From assembly GCF_014836775.1 (NCBI RefSeq), contig NZ_JACSQD010000002.1:527717-591716 (forward strand): 64,000 nucleotides of DNA. Reading direction: 5' to 3'. This document shows, in pieces, positions 26,664-34,203 of this stretch. The translations under genes and the position numbers were made by a program. Each line of letters starts with the position of its first letter. Position 1 is the stretch's first letter. Source of the DNA: Arthrobacter gallicola (GTDB lineage Bacteria; Actinomycetota; Actinomycetes; Actinomycetales; Micrococcaceae). Below the pieces are notes generated by a model. That model had not been told where the DNA came from, ran no database searches, and worked only from the letters and a program-made list of their open reading frames with translations.

Positions 26664-27709
26664 TAGGATTCCTTGATGGCTTCCGCGTCGGCCTGCTTCG
26701 CGAAGGAATCCTCCAGCAGGCTGGCAATGGCGTCGTCAATGGTGGACTGCTGGGCGACGTCACCGGTCTCGACGAACGTGGGGCCGATCTTCTCCAGGAC
26801 CGAACGCTGGGCGTCACCCGGAACGGCGTTCACGTCCAGGTTGCTGCGCTCCAGGATCACGGTCTTGGCAACCTCGAGATCCAGACCGGCGACGTCGGCC
26901 AGGATCTGCGCGGTTTCCTCCGGGTTTTCAGCGGCCCAGGCGCGGGCCTTTTCATAGGCGTTCACGACCGCCTGTGCCAGTTCGGGCTTTTCCTCGAGGA
27001 AGGACTCGGTGGCGTTCAGGAAGCCGTACGTGTTGAAGTCCAGGTTGCGGTAGACCAGTTTCGCTCCGGCCTGCTCGGCACCTGCCATGATCGGATCCAG
27101 TCCGGCCCAGGCATCCACGGCACCGTTTTCCAGTGCGGTGCGGCCGTCGGCGTGCTGCAGGTTTTCCACCGTGACGTCGGAGGTGCTCAGGCCGGCTTCC
27201 TCCAGGGCCTGGACCAGGAAGAAGTAAGGGTCGGTGCCCTTGGTCGCGGCGACCGACTTGCCGGCCAGATCCGCCACCGAGGTGATGTCCGAGTCCGGGC
27301 CGACCACCAGGGCGGACCATTCGGGCTGGGAGTAAATGCTGATGGTCTTGATCTCCGAACCGTTTGCACGGGCCAGCAGGGCAGCGGATCCGGCGGTGGA
27401 CCCGACGTCGATCGCTCCGGCACGCAGTGCCTCATTCGCCTTGTTGGAGCCGGCGGACTGCACCCAGTTCACGTCCACGCCCTGCTCTGCGAGAGTGGCC
27501 TCCAGCCAGCCCTGGTCCTTGATAACCAGGCTCAGCGGGTTGTAGGTGGCGAAGTCGATGTTGAGGGTGCCGCCGTCGGCCGTTGAGTCGGCGGCCCCGG
27601 CGGACGAGTCCTCACCGGCGACGCAGCCGGTCAGGGCCAGCGAGAAAGCGGCGGCGGTGGCGGCGAGCACCGCGAGCGGACGGCGGGAGGCACGGGAACG
27701 GCTGTTCAT
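26663..27709 (-). CDS. ssuA: Sulfonate-type ABC transporter substrate-binding lipoprotein
   Basis: This 348-residue extracytoplasmic binding protein has a signal peptide with lipobox ALTGC (lipidated Cys near residue 29), followed by the two-lobed fold of the SsuA/TauA/NMT1 family. Segments such as QSAGSNKANEALRAGAIDVGSTAGSAALLA and the later AWAGLDPIMAGAEQAGAKLVY match this class. The start ATG has AAGGA upstream. A GC-rich hairpin lies in the 132-base gap after ssuB and may raise expression of this abundant component. It overlaps ssuC by one base. The specific sulfonate cannot be predicted. Confidence 0.9.
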   Translation of the reverse strand: MNSRSRASRRPLAVLAATAAAFSLALTGCVAGEDSSAGAADSTADGGTLNIDFATYNPLSLVIKDQGWLEATLAEQGVDVNWVQSAGSNKANEALRAGAIDVGSTAGSAALLARANGSEIKTISIYSQPEWSALVVGPDSDITSVADLAGKSVAATKGTDPYFFLVQALEEAGLSTSDVTVENLQHADGRTALENGAVDAWAGLDPIMAGAEQAGAKLVYRNLDFNTYGFLNATESFLEEKPELAQAVVNAYEKARAWAAENPEETAQILADVAGLDLEVAKTVILERSNLDVNAVPGDAQRSVLEKIGPTFVETGDVAQQSTIDDAIASLLEDSFAKQADAEAIKES

Positions 27710-27802
27710 GGGGGGATTCCTTTGGCTGAATAAACGCTGATGTGTGAGACAGGTGATGCTGCAGGGTGGGGCTGCGTGCGGACACGAAGGCCCCGCGAAG
27801 GC

Positions 27803-27821
27803 CCGCCGGCAGGGCCGGCGG
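27803..27821 (-). other. Intercistronic hairpin between ssuB and ssuA
   Basis: CCGCCGGC-AGG-GCCGGCGG is a perfect 8-bp stem with a 3-base loop and no U-tract, lying between the ATPase gene and the binding-protein gene. Such hairpins often protect the downstream mRNA end. The function here is inferred. Confidence 0.6.
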
Positions 27822-27841
27822 AGGTAACCGGGGTGGTTTGG

Positions 27842-28669
27842 CTAGTGCCGGTCGACGCCGAGGCTCGCCAGGAGCTCGCCGCGCATTCGCGCCAGTTCTG
27901 CGGAGGCGCGGTCCCGGGGACGGGCGCCCGGCACGGTGATGGTCTGCGTGATGGTGGCACCGGGTTTGCCCGGTTCACGGCCAAGGACGATGATGCGGTC
28001 CGCGAGCTGCAGCGCCTCGTCGACGTCGTGGGTCACCAGCAGGACGGTGGCCGGGGCGGCCCGGTGCACCTCCAGCAGCAGATCCTGCATCTTCAGGCGG
28101 GTCAGCGCGTCCAGGGCACCGAACGGTTCATCCAGCAGCAGCACTCCGGGCCTGCGGGCCAGCGCCCGGGCCAGTGAGGCGCGCTGCGCCATGCCGCCGG
28201 AAACGGCCCGGGGCTGGTGCTTGGCGAAGCTGTCCAGTTCCACCAGCTTCAGCAGCTCGGCAACCTTCGCCTTGCCCTCGGACGCGCTGGTGCCCTTGGG
28301 CAGGCCGATCGCGACGTTGGCCTGCAGGGTCTGCCAGGGCAGCAGGCGGGGTTCCTGGAAGGCCACGGCACAGCGGTCATCAATGCCGCGGACGGCGGTG
28401 CCGTCAATCCGCACGCTTCCGGTGGTCGCGGCGTCGAGCCCTGCGGTGGCGCGCAGCAGCGTGGATTTGCCACAGCCGCTGGAACCTAGGATGGCGAGGA
28501 CTTCACCCGGACGCACCTCGAAGGTGATGTCCCGGAGCACCACATGGGTGTCTGCGCCGGAGCCGAAGCTGCGGCCTACGCCGTCGAAGGTTACGGACAG
28601 GGCGGTGTCCGGTGCGGTGACCGCGGTGGCGGACACGGCAGGGGACCCGGAGGAAAGTACTGCAGTCAT
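27842..28669 (-). CDS. ssuB: Sulfonate-type ABC transporter ATP-binding protein
   Basis: This is a 275-residue ATPase of the nitrate/sulfonate/taurine subfamily. Walker A GSSGCGKST is at residues 62-70, the Q-loop is in AVAFQEPRLLPW, the signature is VSGGMAQRASLARAL, Walker B/D-loop is GVLLLDEPFGALD and the switch His is in LLVTHDVDEAL. The start ATG at 28669 has its SD (TGGAG) overlapping the 3' strand of the P1 helix of the SAM-I riboswitch, so ligand binding should hide the ribosome site directly. It is the first gene of ssuBAC and probably also of acsA. Confidence 0.92.
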   Translation of the reverse strand: MTAVLSSGSPAVSATAVTAPDTALSVTFDGVGRSFGSGADTHVVLRDITFEVRPGEVLAILGSSGCGKSTLLRATAGLDAATTGSVRIDGTAVRGIDDRCAVAFQEPRLLPWQTLQANVAIGLPKGTSASEGKAKVAELLKLVELDSFAKHQPRAVSGGMAQRASLARALARRPGVLLLDEPFGALDALTRLKMQDLLLEVHRAAPATVLLVTHDVDEALQLADRIIVLGREPGKPGATITQTITVPGARPRDRASAELARMRGELLASLGVDRH

Positions 28670-28676
28670 TGAACAC

Positions 28677-28838
28677 TCCATCGGTCCTGGCAGTAGCACC
28701 CTACGGAAAACGTCCTGGGCCGGGTTACCGGCCTCCTGCGACGTCCACCTTGTTATCGCCGCGTTTCAAGGAGAAAACGCGCCGACCAGGGTTGCTGCGG
28801 CTTCACTGATCCAGGTCTCTCAGCCGCTCGGGATGGTC
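28677..28838 (-). ncRNA. SAM-I (S-box) riboswitch upstream of ssuB
   Basis: Read on the minus strand, the leader has the S-box order: P1 CCATCC, then GAGCGGCTGAGAGACCTGG, GCCGCAGCAACC, an extended variable P3, GGGTGCTACTGCCAGGACC and the closing GATGG. The same words occur in the leader at 37672-37771. The closing strand overlaps the ssuB ribosome-binding site (GATGGAG), so control is probably translational: SAM bound means SD hidden and sulfonate uptake off. Confidence 0.88.
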
Positions 28839-28916
28839 AAGGCATAACTAAACGCCCCCGGGCCGCCCGCAGGCAAGTCCCGGCGTAACAATCCGCCGTG
28901 GCTGCTTCGCGGCGAA

Positions 28917-28943
28917 CCCAGCTCACGCCGTCGGGCATTACGC
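28917..28943. repeat. 27-bp direct repeat, left copy (partner 29868-29894)
   Basis: CCCAGCTCACGCCGTCGGGC continued by ATTACGC is repeated at 29868-29894 with one mismatch. The two copies are 951 bases apart and bracket the single gene 28961-29800, like the footprint of an inserted cassette or a recombination event. Confidence 0.8.
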
Positions 28944-28960
28944 CGCTGTGCGCCGGATGA

Positions 28961-29800
28961 TTAACCGCGTAGGGACCCCAGCGCAGGATGGCTGGTGAGT
29001 CCATTTGCGCCGTAGAGCGCCCAGACGATGTAGGCCGCCGCAAGTGGCGCTTCCGGTCCGCCGATCAGCAGCGGATCGCCCTGATGGAATTCCAACACCA
29101 CACTGTTGTTCTCCGGCTCGGGATAGCAAGCGGCCACGTGGGAATAATGGAAGCTCAACCAGCGGCCATCGACTTGGCAGAGGATGCGGCGATCGGTCAA
29201 AAACATTGCCGTGCGTCTTGCGTCGCGCCAATGCTGGCGTGAGGCAGCTTCTGCCGCTCGGCGCCGAGAATTATTGGCCAAGGCAGTTACCCCCACCCCG
29301 GCAAGCACAAAAGCCGGCTGGCCCCAAAAGAAACCGCTCGTGTGGACATATGTACCGGGCGATCCGTAAAAGCGGGCATAGTCAGCGGTGATTTGGAGGT
29401 GAAGGTTTTCGCCCGGTTCGAGAACCACGCCCCACACCTGCATGGCAGGAGGCAGATGGCCTCGGCTCAATTGTCCGGTCAACGCCTGCGCTTTATTCCA
29501 AGAATCTTCATAATGCAGCTGGAGGTCACGTTGTGCCTGTTCCGTACGGGTGTAATGGCCTTTTCCCCGTCGGAACGAGCGGAATACCCGGTATCCGTTC
29601 GTAATTGCCTTGATGGTTAGGTAAATGGTGCCGACCAGCCAAACGCCAAGGGCAGCAAGAAGTAAGAGGGCATATCCAAGATCCATCGAAGCACCACTGT
29701 CCGCATCATTCTCACCGTATGCAGTGAAAACCAGCCGCAAGGCGATATAGGCAATGGGGATGAGCGCCAAGGGAAGAATCCAGGCGAGGTGTCTTCTCAT
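28961..29800 (-). CDS. Membrane protein of unknown function, atypical composition
   Basis: I recognise no family for this 279-residue protein. Two hydrophobic segments occupy the N-terminus (about residues 4-25 and 42-65), a third lies near residues 155-175 (PAFVLAGVGVTALANN), and the C-terminal part (ILCQVDGRWLSFHYSHVAACYPE) reads like a PH-like or regulatory beta-domain. The DNA is visibly richer in A and T than the flanking genes, with non-preferred codons, suggesting recent acquisition. It is flanked by a 27-bp direct repeat and sits alone between the ssuB leader and the SAM-IV-controlled monooxygenase. The start is an ATG at 29800 with no strong SD seen. Confidence 0.7.
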   Translation of the reverse strand: MRRHLAWILPLALIPIAYIALRLVFTAYGENDADSGASMDLGYALLLLAALGVWLVGTIYLTIKAITNGYRVFRSFRRGKGHYTRTEQAQRDLQLHYEDSWNKAQALTGQLSRGHLPPAMQVWGVVLEPGENLHLQITADYARFYGSPGTYVHTSGFFWGQPAFVLAGVGVTALANNSRRRAAEAASRQHWRDARRTAMFLTDRRILCQVDGRWLSFHYSHVAACYPEPENNSVVLEFHQGDPLLIGGPEAPLAAAYIVWALYGANGLTSHPALGSLRG

Positions 29801-29867
29801 TTCGCTACCCTAAGGGATTCTTCGTCGACAGGCAGCCACGCCGGACCTTCCTGTTGAGAACGGATTC

Positions 29868-29894
29868 CCCAGCTCCCGCCGTCGGGCATTACGC
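29868..29894. repeat. 27-bp direct repeat, right copy (partner 28917-28943)
   Basis: The right-hand copy differs by one base (CTCCC for CTCAC). It lies between the atypical membrane-protein gene and the SAM-IV riboswitch. The remainder of the 29801-29952 stretch shows nothing else I can name. Confidence 0.8.
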
Positions 29895-29952
29895 TCCGTG
29901 ACACAGCCCGGCTTGCGCGCCACCGGGGGCAGTGCCCCATACTGGGCGGGCA

Positions 29953-30069
29953 GGATCATGAGTCCCAACGCGAAGCTCTGGCTGGTTGGGCGGCAACCCT
30001 CTCCCGTGGCGGGGTGCCCCAGATGACGATCCGGTCGCGGGCGCATTCGCCGGCGGCAAGTACGGCGCT
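29953..30069 (+). ncRNA. SAM-IV riboswitch upstream of a flavin monooxygenase gene
   Basis: The sequence follows the actinobacterial SAM-IV consensus in order: P1 GGATCATGAG, CCAACG, CTGGCTGGTTGGGCGGCAAC, CCTCTCCCG, GGCGGGGTGCCCC, AGATGA, closing GATCC, then a 3' pseudoknot-like arm ending GGCAAGTACGG. It ends 34 bases before the start codon. It matches the second copy at 45606-45718 almost word for word. Binding of SAM should switch the monooxygenase gene off. Confidence 0.85.
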
Positions 30070-30102
30070 CCTTGACGGTGCGTCCACCCGTAAAGGATTT
30101 AC

Positions 30103-31500
30103 ATGGCTAACCCGTCCGCACCCCGGCAGATCCGCTTCAACGCCTTCGACATGAACTGCGTGGGGCACCAGTCGCCCGGCCTGTGGCGCCACCCCGAGGA
30201 TCAGTCCTCGCGGTACAACGACATCCGTTACTGGACCGAACTGGCCAAGACCTGCGAACGCGGGCTCTTCGACGGGATCTTCATCGCCGATGTGCTGGGC
30301 ACCTACGACGTCTACGGTTCCTCCAACGAGGCCACGCTGCGCCAGGGCACCCAGGTCCCGGTGAATGATCCGCTGCTGCTGGTCTCCGCCATGGCCCTGG
30401 TCACGGAGAACCTTGGTTTCGGTGTTACCGCGGGCACGGCCTACGAGCACCCGTACCCCTTCGCCCGCCGGCTCTCCACCCTGGACCACATCACCAACGG
30501 CCGGGTGGGCTGGAACGTGGTGACCGGCTACCTGCCCTCCGCCGCGCGGAACATGGGCCAGGAAGACCAGCTGGAGCACGACGAACGCTACAACCACGCG
30601 GACGAGTACCTCGAAGTGGTCTATAAGCTGCTCGAGGGTTCCTGGGAGGACGACGCCGTGGTCCGGGACCGCGAGTCAGGCGTCTTCACCGACCCCTCGA
30701 AGGTGCACGACATCAACCACGAGGGCAAGTACTTCAAGGTGCCCGGCATCCATATTTCCGAGCCGTCCCCGCAGCGCACCCCGGTGATCTTCCAGGCAGG
30801 CGCCTCGCCCCGCGGCATCGCGTTCGCCGCGGAGAACGCCGAAGCCGTGTTCGTGGGAGCCCCCACGGTGGAGAAGCTCAAGGCCACAGTCACCAAGATC
30901 CGCGACGCCGCTGAAGCCGCCGGCCGGGACCGCTACTCGATCCGGATTTACACGCTGCTGACCATCATCACGGCAGCAACTCCGGAAGAGGCGCAGGCCA
31001 AGCACGAGGACTACCAGCGCTACACCAGTGACGAAGGGGCGCTTGCCCTGATGTCCGGCTGGATGGGGGTGGACCTTTCCACCTACAACCTGGACGAGCC
31101 GCTGGGCAACGTGAAATCAAACGCCATTCAGTCCGCCGCCGGGAACTTCCAGAAGGTGAAGGACGACGGCGAGCCCTGGACTGTGCGGGACATCGCCGAA
31201 TCTGCCGGGATCGGCGGGCTGGGTCCGCGGCTGGTCGGTTCCGGTGCCGAGGTTGCCGAGGAACTGATCCGCTGGGTCGAGGAAACCGACGTGGACGGTT
31301 TCAACCTGGCCTACGCGATCACCCCCGGCACGTTCGAGGACGTGGTGGAATTCGTGGTGCCGGAACTGCAGAAGCGCGGCGCCTACCCCACGGACTATGC
31401 TCCCGGAACGCTGCGGAACAAGCTCTTCGGCGCCGGTGACAAGCTCCCCGACACCCACCGCGGCGCGAAGTACCGCTTCGCTCCGGCCATCAGCGGGTAA
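30103..31500 (+). CDS. FMN-dependent monooxygenase (NtaA/SnaA/DszA/SoxA family, bacterial luciferase fold)
   Basis: This 465-residue enzyme uses FMNH2 from a separate reductase plus O2 to oxidise, typically, an organosulfur or aminopolycarboxylate substrate. Family marks are the N-terminal LRFNAF-type strand (IRFNAFDMNCVGHQSPGLWR), FDGIFIADVLGTYDVYG, AYEHPYPFARRLSTLDHITNGRVGWNVVT and the C-terminal DYAPGTLRNKLFG. The ribosome-binding site AAAGGA precedes ATG 30103. The SAM-IV riboswitch upstream indicates a sulfur-scavenging function, such as dimethyl sulfide or sulfone cleavage, but the substrate is not readable. No flavin reductase gene is nearby. Two strong hairpins follow the stop. Confidence 0.9.
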   Translation: MANPSAPRQIRFNAFDMNCVGHQSPGLWRHPEDQSSRYNDIRYWTELAKTCERGLFDGIFIADVLGTYDVYGSSNEATLRQGTQVPVNDPLLLVSAMALVTENLGFGVTAGTAYEHPYPFARRLSTLDHITNGRVGWNVVTGYLPSAARNMGQEDQLEHDERYNHADEYLEVVYKLLEGSWEDDAVVRDRESGVFTDPSKVHDINHEGKYFKVPGIHISEPSPQRTPVIFQAGASPRGIAFAAENAEAVFVGAPTVEKLKATVTKIRDAAEAAGRDRYSIRIYTLLTIITAATPEEAQAKHEDYQRYTSDEGALALMSGWMGVDLSTYNLDEPLGNVKSNAIQSAAGNFQKVKDDGEPWTVRDIAESAGIGGLGPRLVGSGAEVAEELIRWVEETDVDGFNLAYAITPGTFEDVVEFVVPELQKRGAYPTDYAPGTLRNKLFGAGDKLPDTHRGAKYRFAPAISG

Positions 31501-31510
31501 TTTACGCTCT

Positions 31511-31539
31511 CCCCACCGGCGGCGGCGCCGCCGGTGGGG
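31511..31539. terminator. Strong hairpin after the monooxygenase gene
   Basis: CCCCACCGGCGGC and GCCGCCGGTGGGG form a perfect 13-bp stem with a 3-base loop, directly after the stop codon. It is followed by GTAAAA rather than a U-tract. Confidence 0.75.
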
Positions 31540-31549
31540 GTAAAACCGG

Positions 31550-31591
31550 CTGCGGCACACCCCGGGGGGAGGAGTGTGCCGCAGTCTTTTT
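31550..31591 (+). terminator. Rho-independent terminator between convergent genes
   Basis: CTGCGGCACAC pairs with GTGTGCCGCAG across a 13-base loop, followed by TCTTTTT. It terminates the monooxygenase transcript. The convergent MFS gene ends 13 bases further on. Confidence 0.88.
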
Positions 31592-31603
31592 CCGCGCGTG
31601 CGG

Positions 31604-33016
31604 CTAACTGCGCCCCGCCGGTACGCTCGGCTGGACCGGCTCGGCCTGGCCAGCCGCGGAAGCCGACGCTTCAGCTGTTTGGTCCAGCTCCTGGATGTCC
31701 TCACCGGAACGGTCCTTGGCGGCCAGCAGTGAGATCAGTGACATGCCGGAGAAAGCCGTCCATAGTCCGGCGACGAGCCACAGGGATCCGCCGCCGGCGA
31801 TCACCAGGGCGGTGGCGATCATGGGCGTGAAGCCCGCACCGAGGGTGGCCGCCAGCTGGTAGCCGATCGAAGCACCGGAATAGCGCACGGAGGTGGGGAA
31901 CAGCTCACCGGCAAAGGCTCCGTAGGGGCCGGAAGTGAATCCCTGCACTAGGGACAGGCCCAGGAAAATGGCCAGCATAAAGGCCACGGTGGAACCCATG
32001 TCCAGCAGCGCCATCACGGGGAAGGCCAGGATCATGGCGCCGATGTTGCCCCAGATGAGCACGCGGCGGCGGCCCATCCGGTCCGAAAGCTTGGACGCCA
32101 CAATAATGACGAGGATGGTGCTCACCCCGCCGAGGGCCTTGATGTTGAGGACTTCGGTCTGGGCCAGGACGGCCTGCTGCACGGCGTAGGAAATAGCCCA
32201 CGCGCCCATCAGTCCCTGGGCCATCTGCCCGGACAGCCCGGCGCCGATGGCAATAAGCAGCGCCTTGGGGTGCTCGCGGAACAGTTCGGCAGCGGGTACC
32301 CGGCGCTTCTTTTCCTCGGCCTTGGCGGAGAGTTCGCTGAAGATCCGGGATTCGGAGACCTTCATGCGGATAAAGATGGCGAGGCCCATCAGGACGGCGG
32401 AGAGCAGGAACGGAACGCGCCAGCCCCAGGACAGGAACTGTTCCGGCGGCAGGGTGGACATGGCGGAGAGCATCAGGGTGCCCAGGATGGTGCCGGCCGG
32501 GGCGCCCATGTAGGCGAAGGCGGAGGCGAACCCGCGGGATTCCTTCTTGGCGTTCTCGAACGCCAGGAGCATGGCCCCGCCCCACTCCCCGCCGACGGCG
32601 ATGCCCTGGAACAGGCGCAGGGTCACCAAGAGGATCGGCGCCCATACCCCGACCTGCTCGCTGGTGGGCAGCAGGCCGATCAGAGTGGATGCGATTCCCA
32701 TCATGAGCACGGTGGTGACCAGGATGGTCTTCCGCCCGACCCGGTCACCGAGGTGGCCGAAGATGACGCCGCCCAAAGGGCGTGCGACGTATCCGACGGC
32801 GAGGGTGCCGAAGGAGACGAAGATCGCGACCTGCGGGTCCATGCCGGCGAAGAAGACCTGGTTGAAAACGATTCCGGCGGCGGTGGCGTAGAGGATGAAG
32901 TCGTAATACTCGACGGCGGTGCCCAGGAAGCTGGAAAGCAGGATCCGGCGCATTTCCCGCGGTGAGGCGTGGTAACCGCCGTCCGGGGCGGAGGGGGTGC
33001 GGTGCTGGGTGCTCAT
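31604..33016 (-). CDS. MFS transporter, metabolite:H+ symporter (MHS) family
   Basis: This is a 470-residue 12-segment carrier of the KgtP/ProP-like MHS family. Hallmarks are SSFLGTAVEYYDFILYATAAGIVFN at the first helix, GHLGDRVGRKTIL in loop 2-3, and RLFQGIAVGGEWGGAMLLAFEN, with matching RMGRRR in the second half. Members import carboxylates or zwitterions with protons. It lies 18 bases after the MBL hydrolase gene in the same direction, so the two form an operon divergent from a LysR gene. In this sulfur region it may import an organosulfur acid or export a desulfurised product. That is inference. Confidence 0.9.
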   Translation of the reverse strand: MSTQHRTPSAPDGGYHASPREMRRILLSSFLGTAVEYYDFILYATAAGIVFNQVFFAGMDPQVAIFVSFGTLAVGYVARPLGGVIFGHLGDRVGRKTILVTTVLMMGIASTLIGLLPTSEQVGVWAPILLVTLRLFQGIAVGGEWGGAMLLAFENAKKESRGFASAFAYMGAPAGTILGTLMLSAMSTLPPEQFLSWGWRVPFLLSAVLMGLAIFIRMKVSESRIFSELSAKAEEKKRRVPAAELFREHPKALLIAIGAGLSGQMAQGLMGAWAISYAVQQAVLAQTEVLNIKALGGVSTILVIIVASKLSDRMGRRRVLIWGNIGAMILAFPVMALLDMGSTVAFMLAIFLGLSLVQGFTSGPYGAFAGELFPTSVRYSGASIGYQLAATLGAGFTPMIATALVIAGGGSLWLVAGLWTAFSGMSLISLLAAKDRSGEDIQELDQTAEASASAAGQAEPVQPSVPAGRS

Positions 33017-33034
33017 AGTGGTTACCTCAAAGTC

Positions 33035-34156
33035 TTAGAGGGCGGCTGATGCGCTGGAAACGCACCGGCGGGCGGCAGGTCCGCCGGTGCTGCCGAAGGG
33101 AATGATCTCCAGGTCATCGGGGATGCTGAGGGCTCCGGTGAAGGTGGTCCGGGCCTCGGTCCACGCCTCGGGCGGGGAATATGTCGGCACCAGGTGGTGG
33201 AGCGCGAGGTGGTGCGCCCCGGCTTCTGCGGCTATCCGGCCGGCTTCCGCAGCGGTGGTGTGGGCGCGGCGGTGGTGGTCCATGGTGGCCTGGAGCATCT
33301 GTGCGTCCGTGTACTGGCGGGCCAGGATGTCCAGGTTGATCGCTTCATGCAGCAGGAGGTCAGTCCCGCGGGCAAGCCGGACTATGTTGGCGCACGGTGC
33401 CGTGTCTCCGGAGATTGTCACTGAGCCGGCTGCTGTGTCGAAGCGGAAGGCAAAGGCCGGGGCCGTTGGATGGTGGCTGACCAGCACGGCCGTCACGGTG
33501 ACGTTCGAGTCGCGGAACACTTCCACCGGCTCCATGTCAGGAGAAACGTTCGTATCAGGATCAAAACCGAGACTGGCCGGAAGAGTGATTTCGCGGGGCT
33601 GGAACTGGTCCGCCGGACTCTTGGCCAGGGAATCAAAAATCCTGTCGTTGCAGTCGGTGGCGTAAGCCGACAGCAGGCCCTCGACCAGGCCGGCGACTCC
33701 CGGCGTCGGGCGTTCGGGTGCAATGGCGGCCGGCACCGTGGTGGCCCGCGGTGACAGCGGCGGCAGCTTGCCCCGGTCTCCGGGGCCGATCACGGGGATG
33801 GGGCCCCGGGGTGTGTTTTTGAGTTCGAAGGCACCGAACAACAGCAGGGAAGGCAGGTCCACGGTGTGGTCGGAGTGCATGTGGGTGATGAAGATTCCGC
33901 CGAGGTCGGCCATCTGCAGACCGGCGGCGCTGGCCTGGCGTCCGGCCCCCTGACCGCAGTCCACGAGGTACCAGGTGCCGTTGACTACCACCGCCGTCGC
34001 AATTCCGAAGCGCGGGGTGCCCTGATGATCCTTCCACCAGCGGGGTCCGCCCGCGGTGCCGAGGGTGATCACGTGGGGAAGGGAATCGGGTACTGCCATC
34101 GGGTTTGCTCCGTCGGTTGCTGTTTTGCGGACTCCCTCAAGGATGGTGTCCTGCAT
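33035..34156 (-). CDS. Metallo-beta-lactamase-fold hydrolase
   Basis: This 373-residue MBL-fold protein has the metal motif THMHSDHTVDLP and downstream ligands in VSHHP, SGDTAPC and LALHHLVP. The layout resembles RNase Z/arylsulfatase-like MBL proteins (AtsA group), and it begins HVITLGTAGGPRWW. Small-molecule ester, sulfate-ester or lactone hydrolysis are all possible. I use ATG 34156. A GTG one codon upstream has a slightly better SD distance. Together with the MFS gene it forms an operon divergent from a LysR regulator, suggesting an inducible uptake-and-hydrolysis unit. Confidence 0.85.
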   Translation of the reverse strand: MQDTILEGVRKTATDGANPMAVPDSLPHVITLGTAGGPRWWKDHQGTPRFGIATAVVVNGTWYLVDCGQGAGRQASAAGLQMADLGGIFITHMHSDHTVDLPSLLLFGAFELKNTPRGPIPVIGPGDRGKLPPLSPRATTVPAAIAPERPTPGVAGLVEGLLSAYATDCNDRIFDSLAKSPADQFQPREITLPASLGFDPDTNVSPDMEPVEVFRDSNVTVTAVLVSHHPTAPAFAFRFDTAAGSVTISGDTAPCANIVRLARGTDLLLHEAINLDILARQYTDAQMLQATMDHHRRAHTTAAEAGRIAAEAGAHHLALHHLVPTYSPPEAWTEARTTFTGALSIPDDLEIIPFGSTGGPAARRCVSSASAAL

Positions 34157-34165
34157 CACATTTAC

Positions 34166-34186
34166 CTAGCTATAATTACTGGCTAG
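34166..34186. promoter_or_regulatory. Candidate LysR-type operator in the divergent promoter
   Basis: CTAGC-N11-GCTAG (34166-34186) lies between the divergent MBL and LysR start codons. A short interrupted palindrome of this size in an AT-rich divergent region is the usual LysR recognition site. Confidence 0.45.
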
Positions 34187-34203
34187 ACCCATAAGGGGGC
34201 TTT

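Noticed and set aside
28917..29894. Insertion sequence
   Set aside because: Direct repeats flank one gene, but there is no transposase or terminal inverted repeat, so only a cassette-like footprint is claimed.
29953..30069. T-box or cysteine leader-peptide attenuator
   Set aside because: The word order matches SAM-IV. There is no tRNA-acceptor bulge sequence or Cys-rich leader frame.
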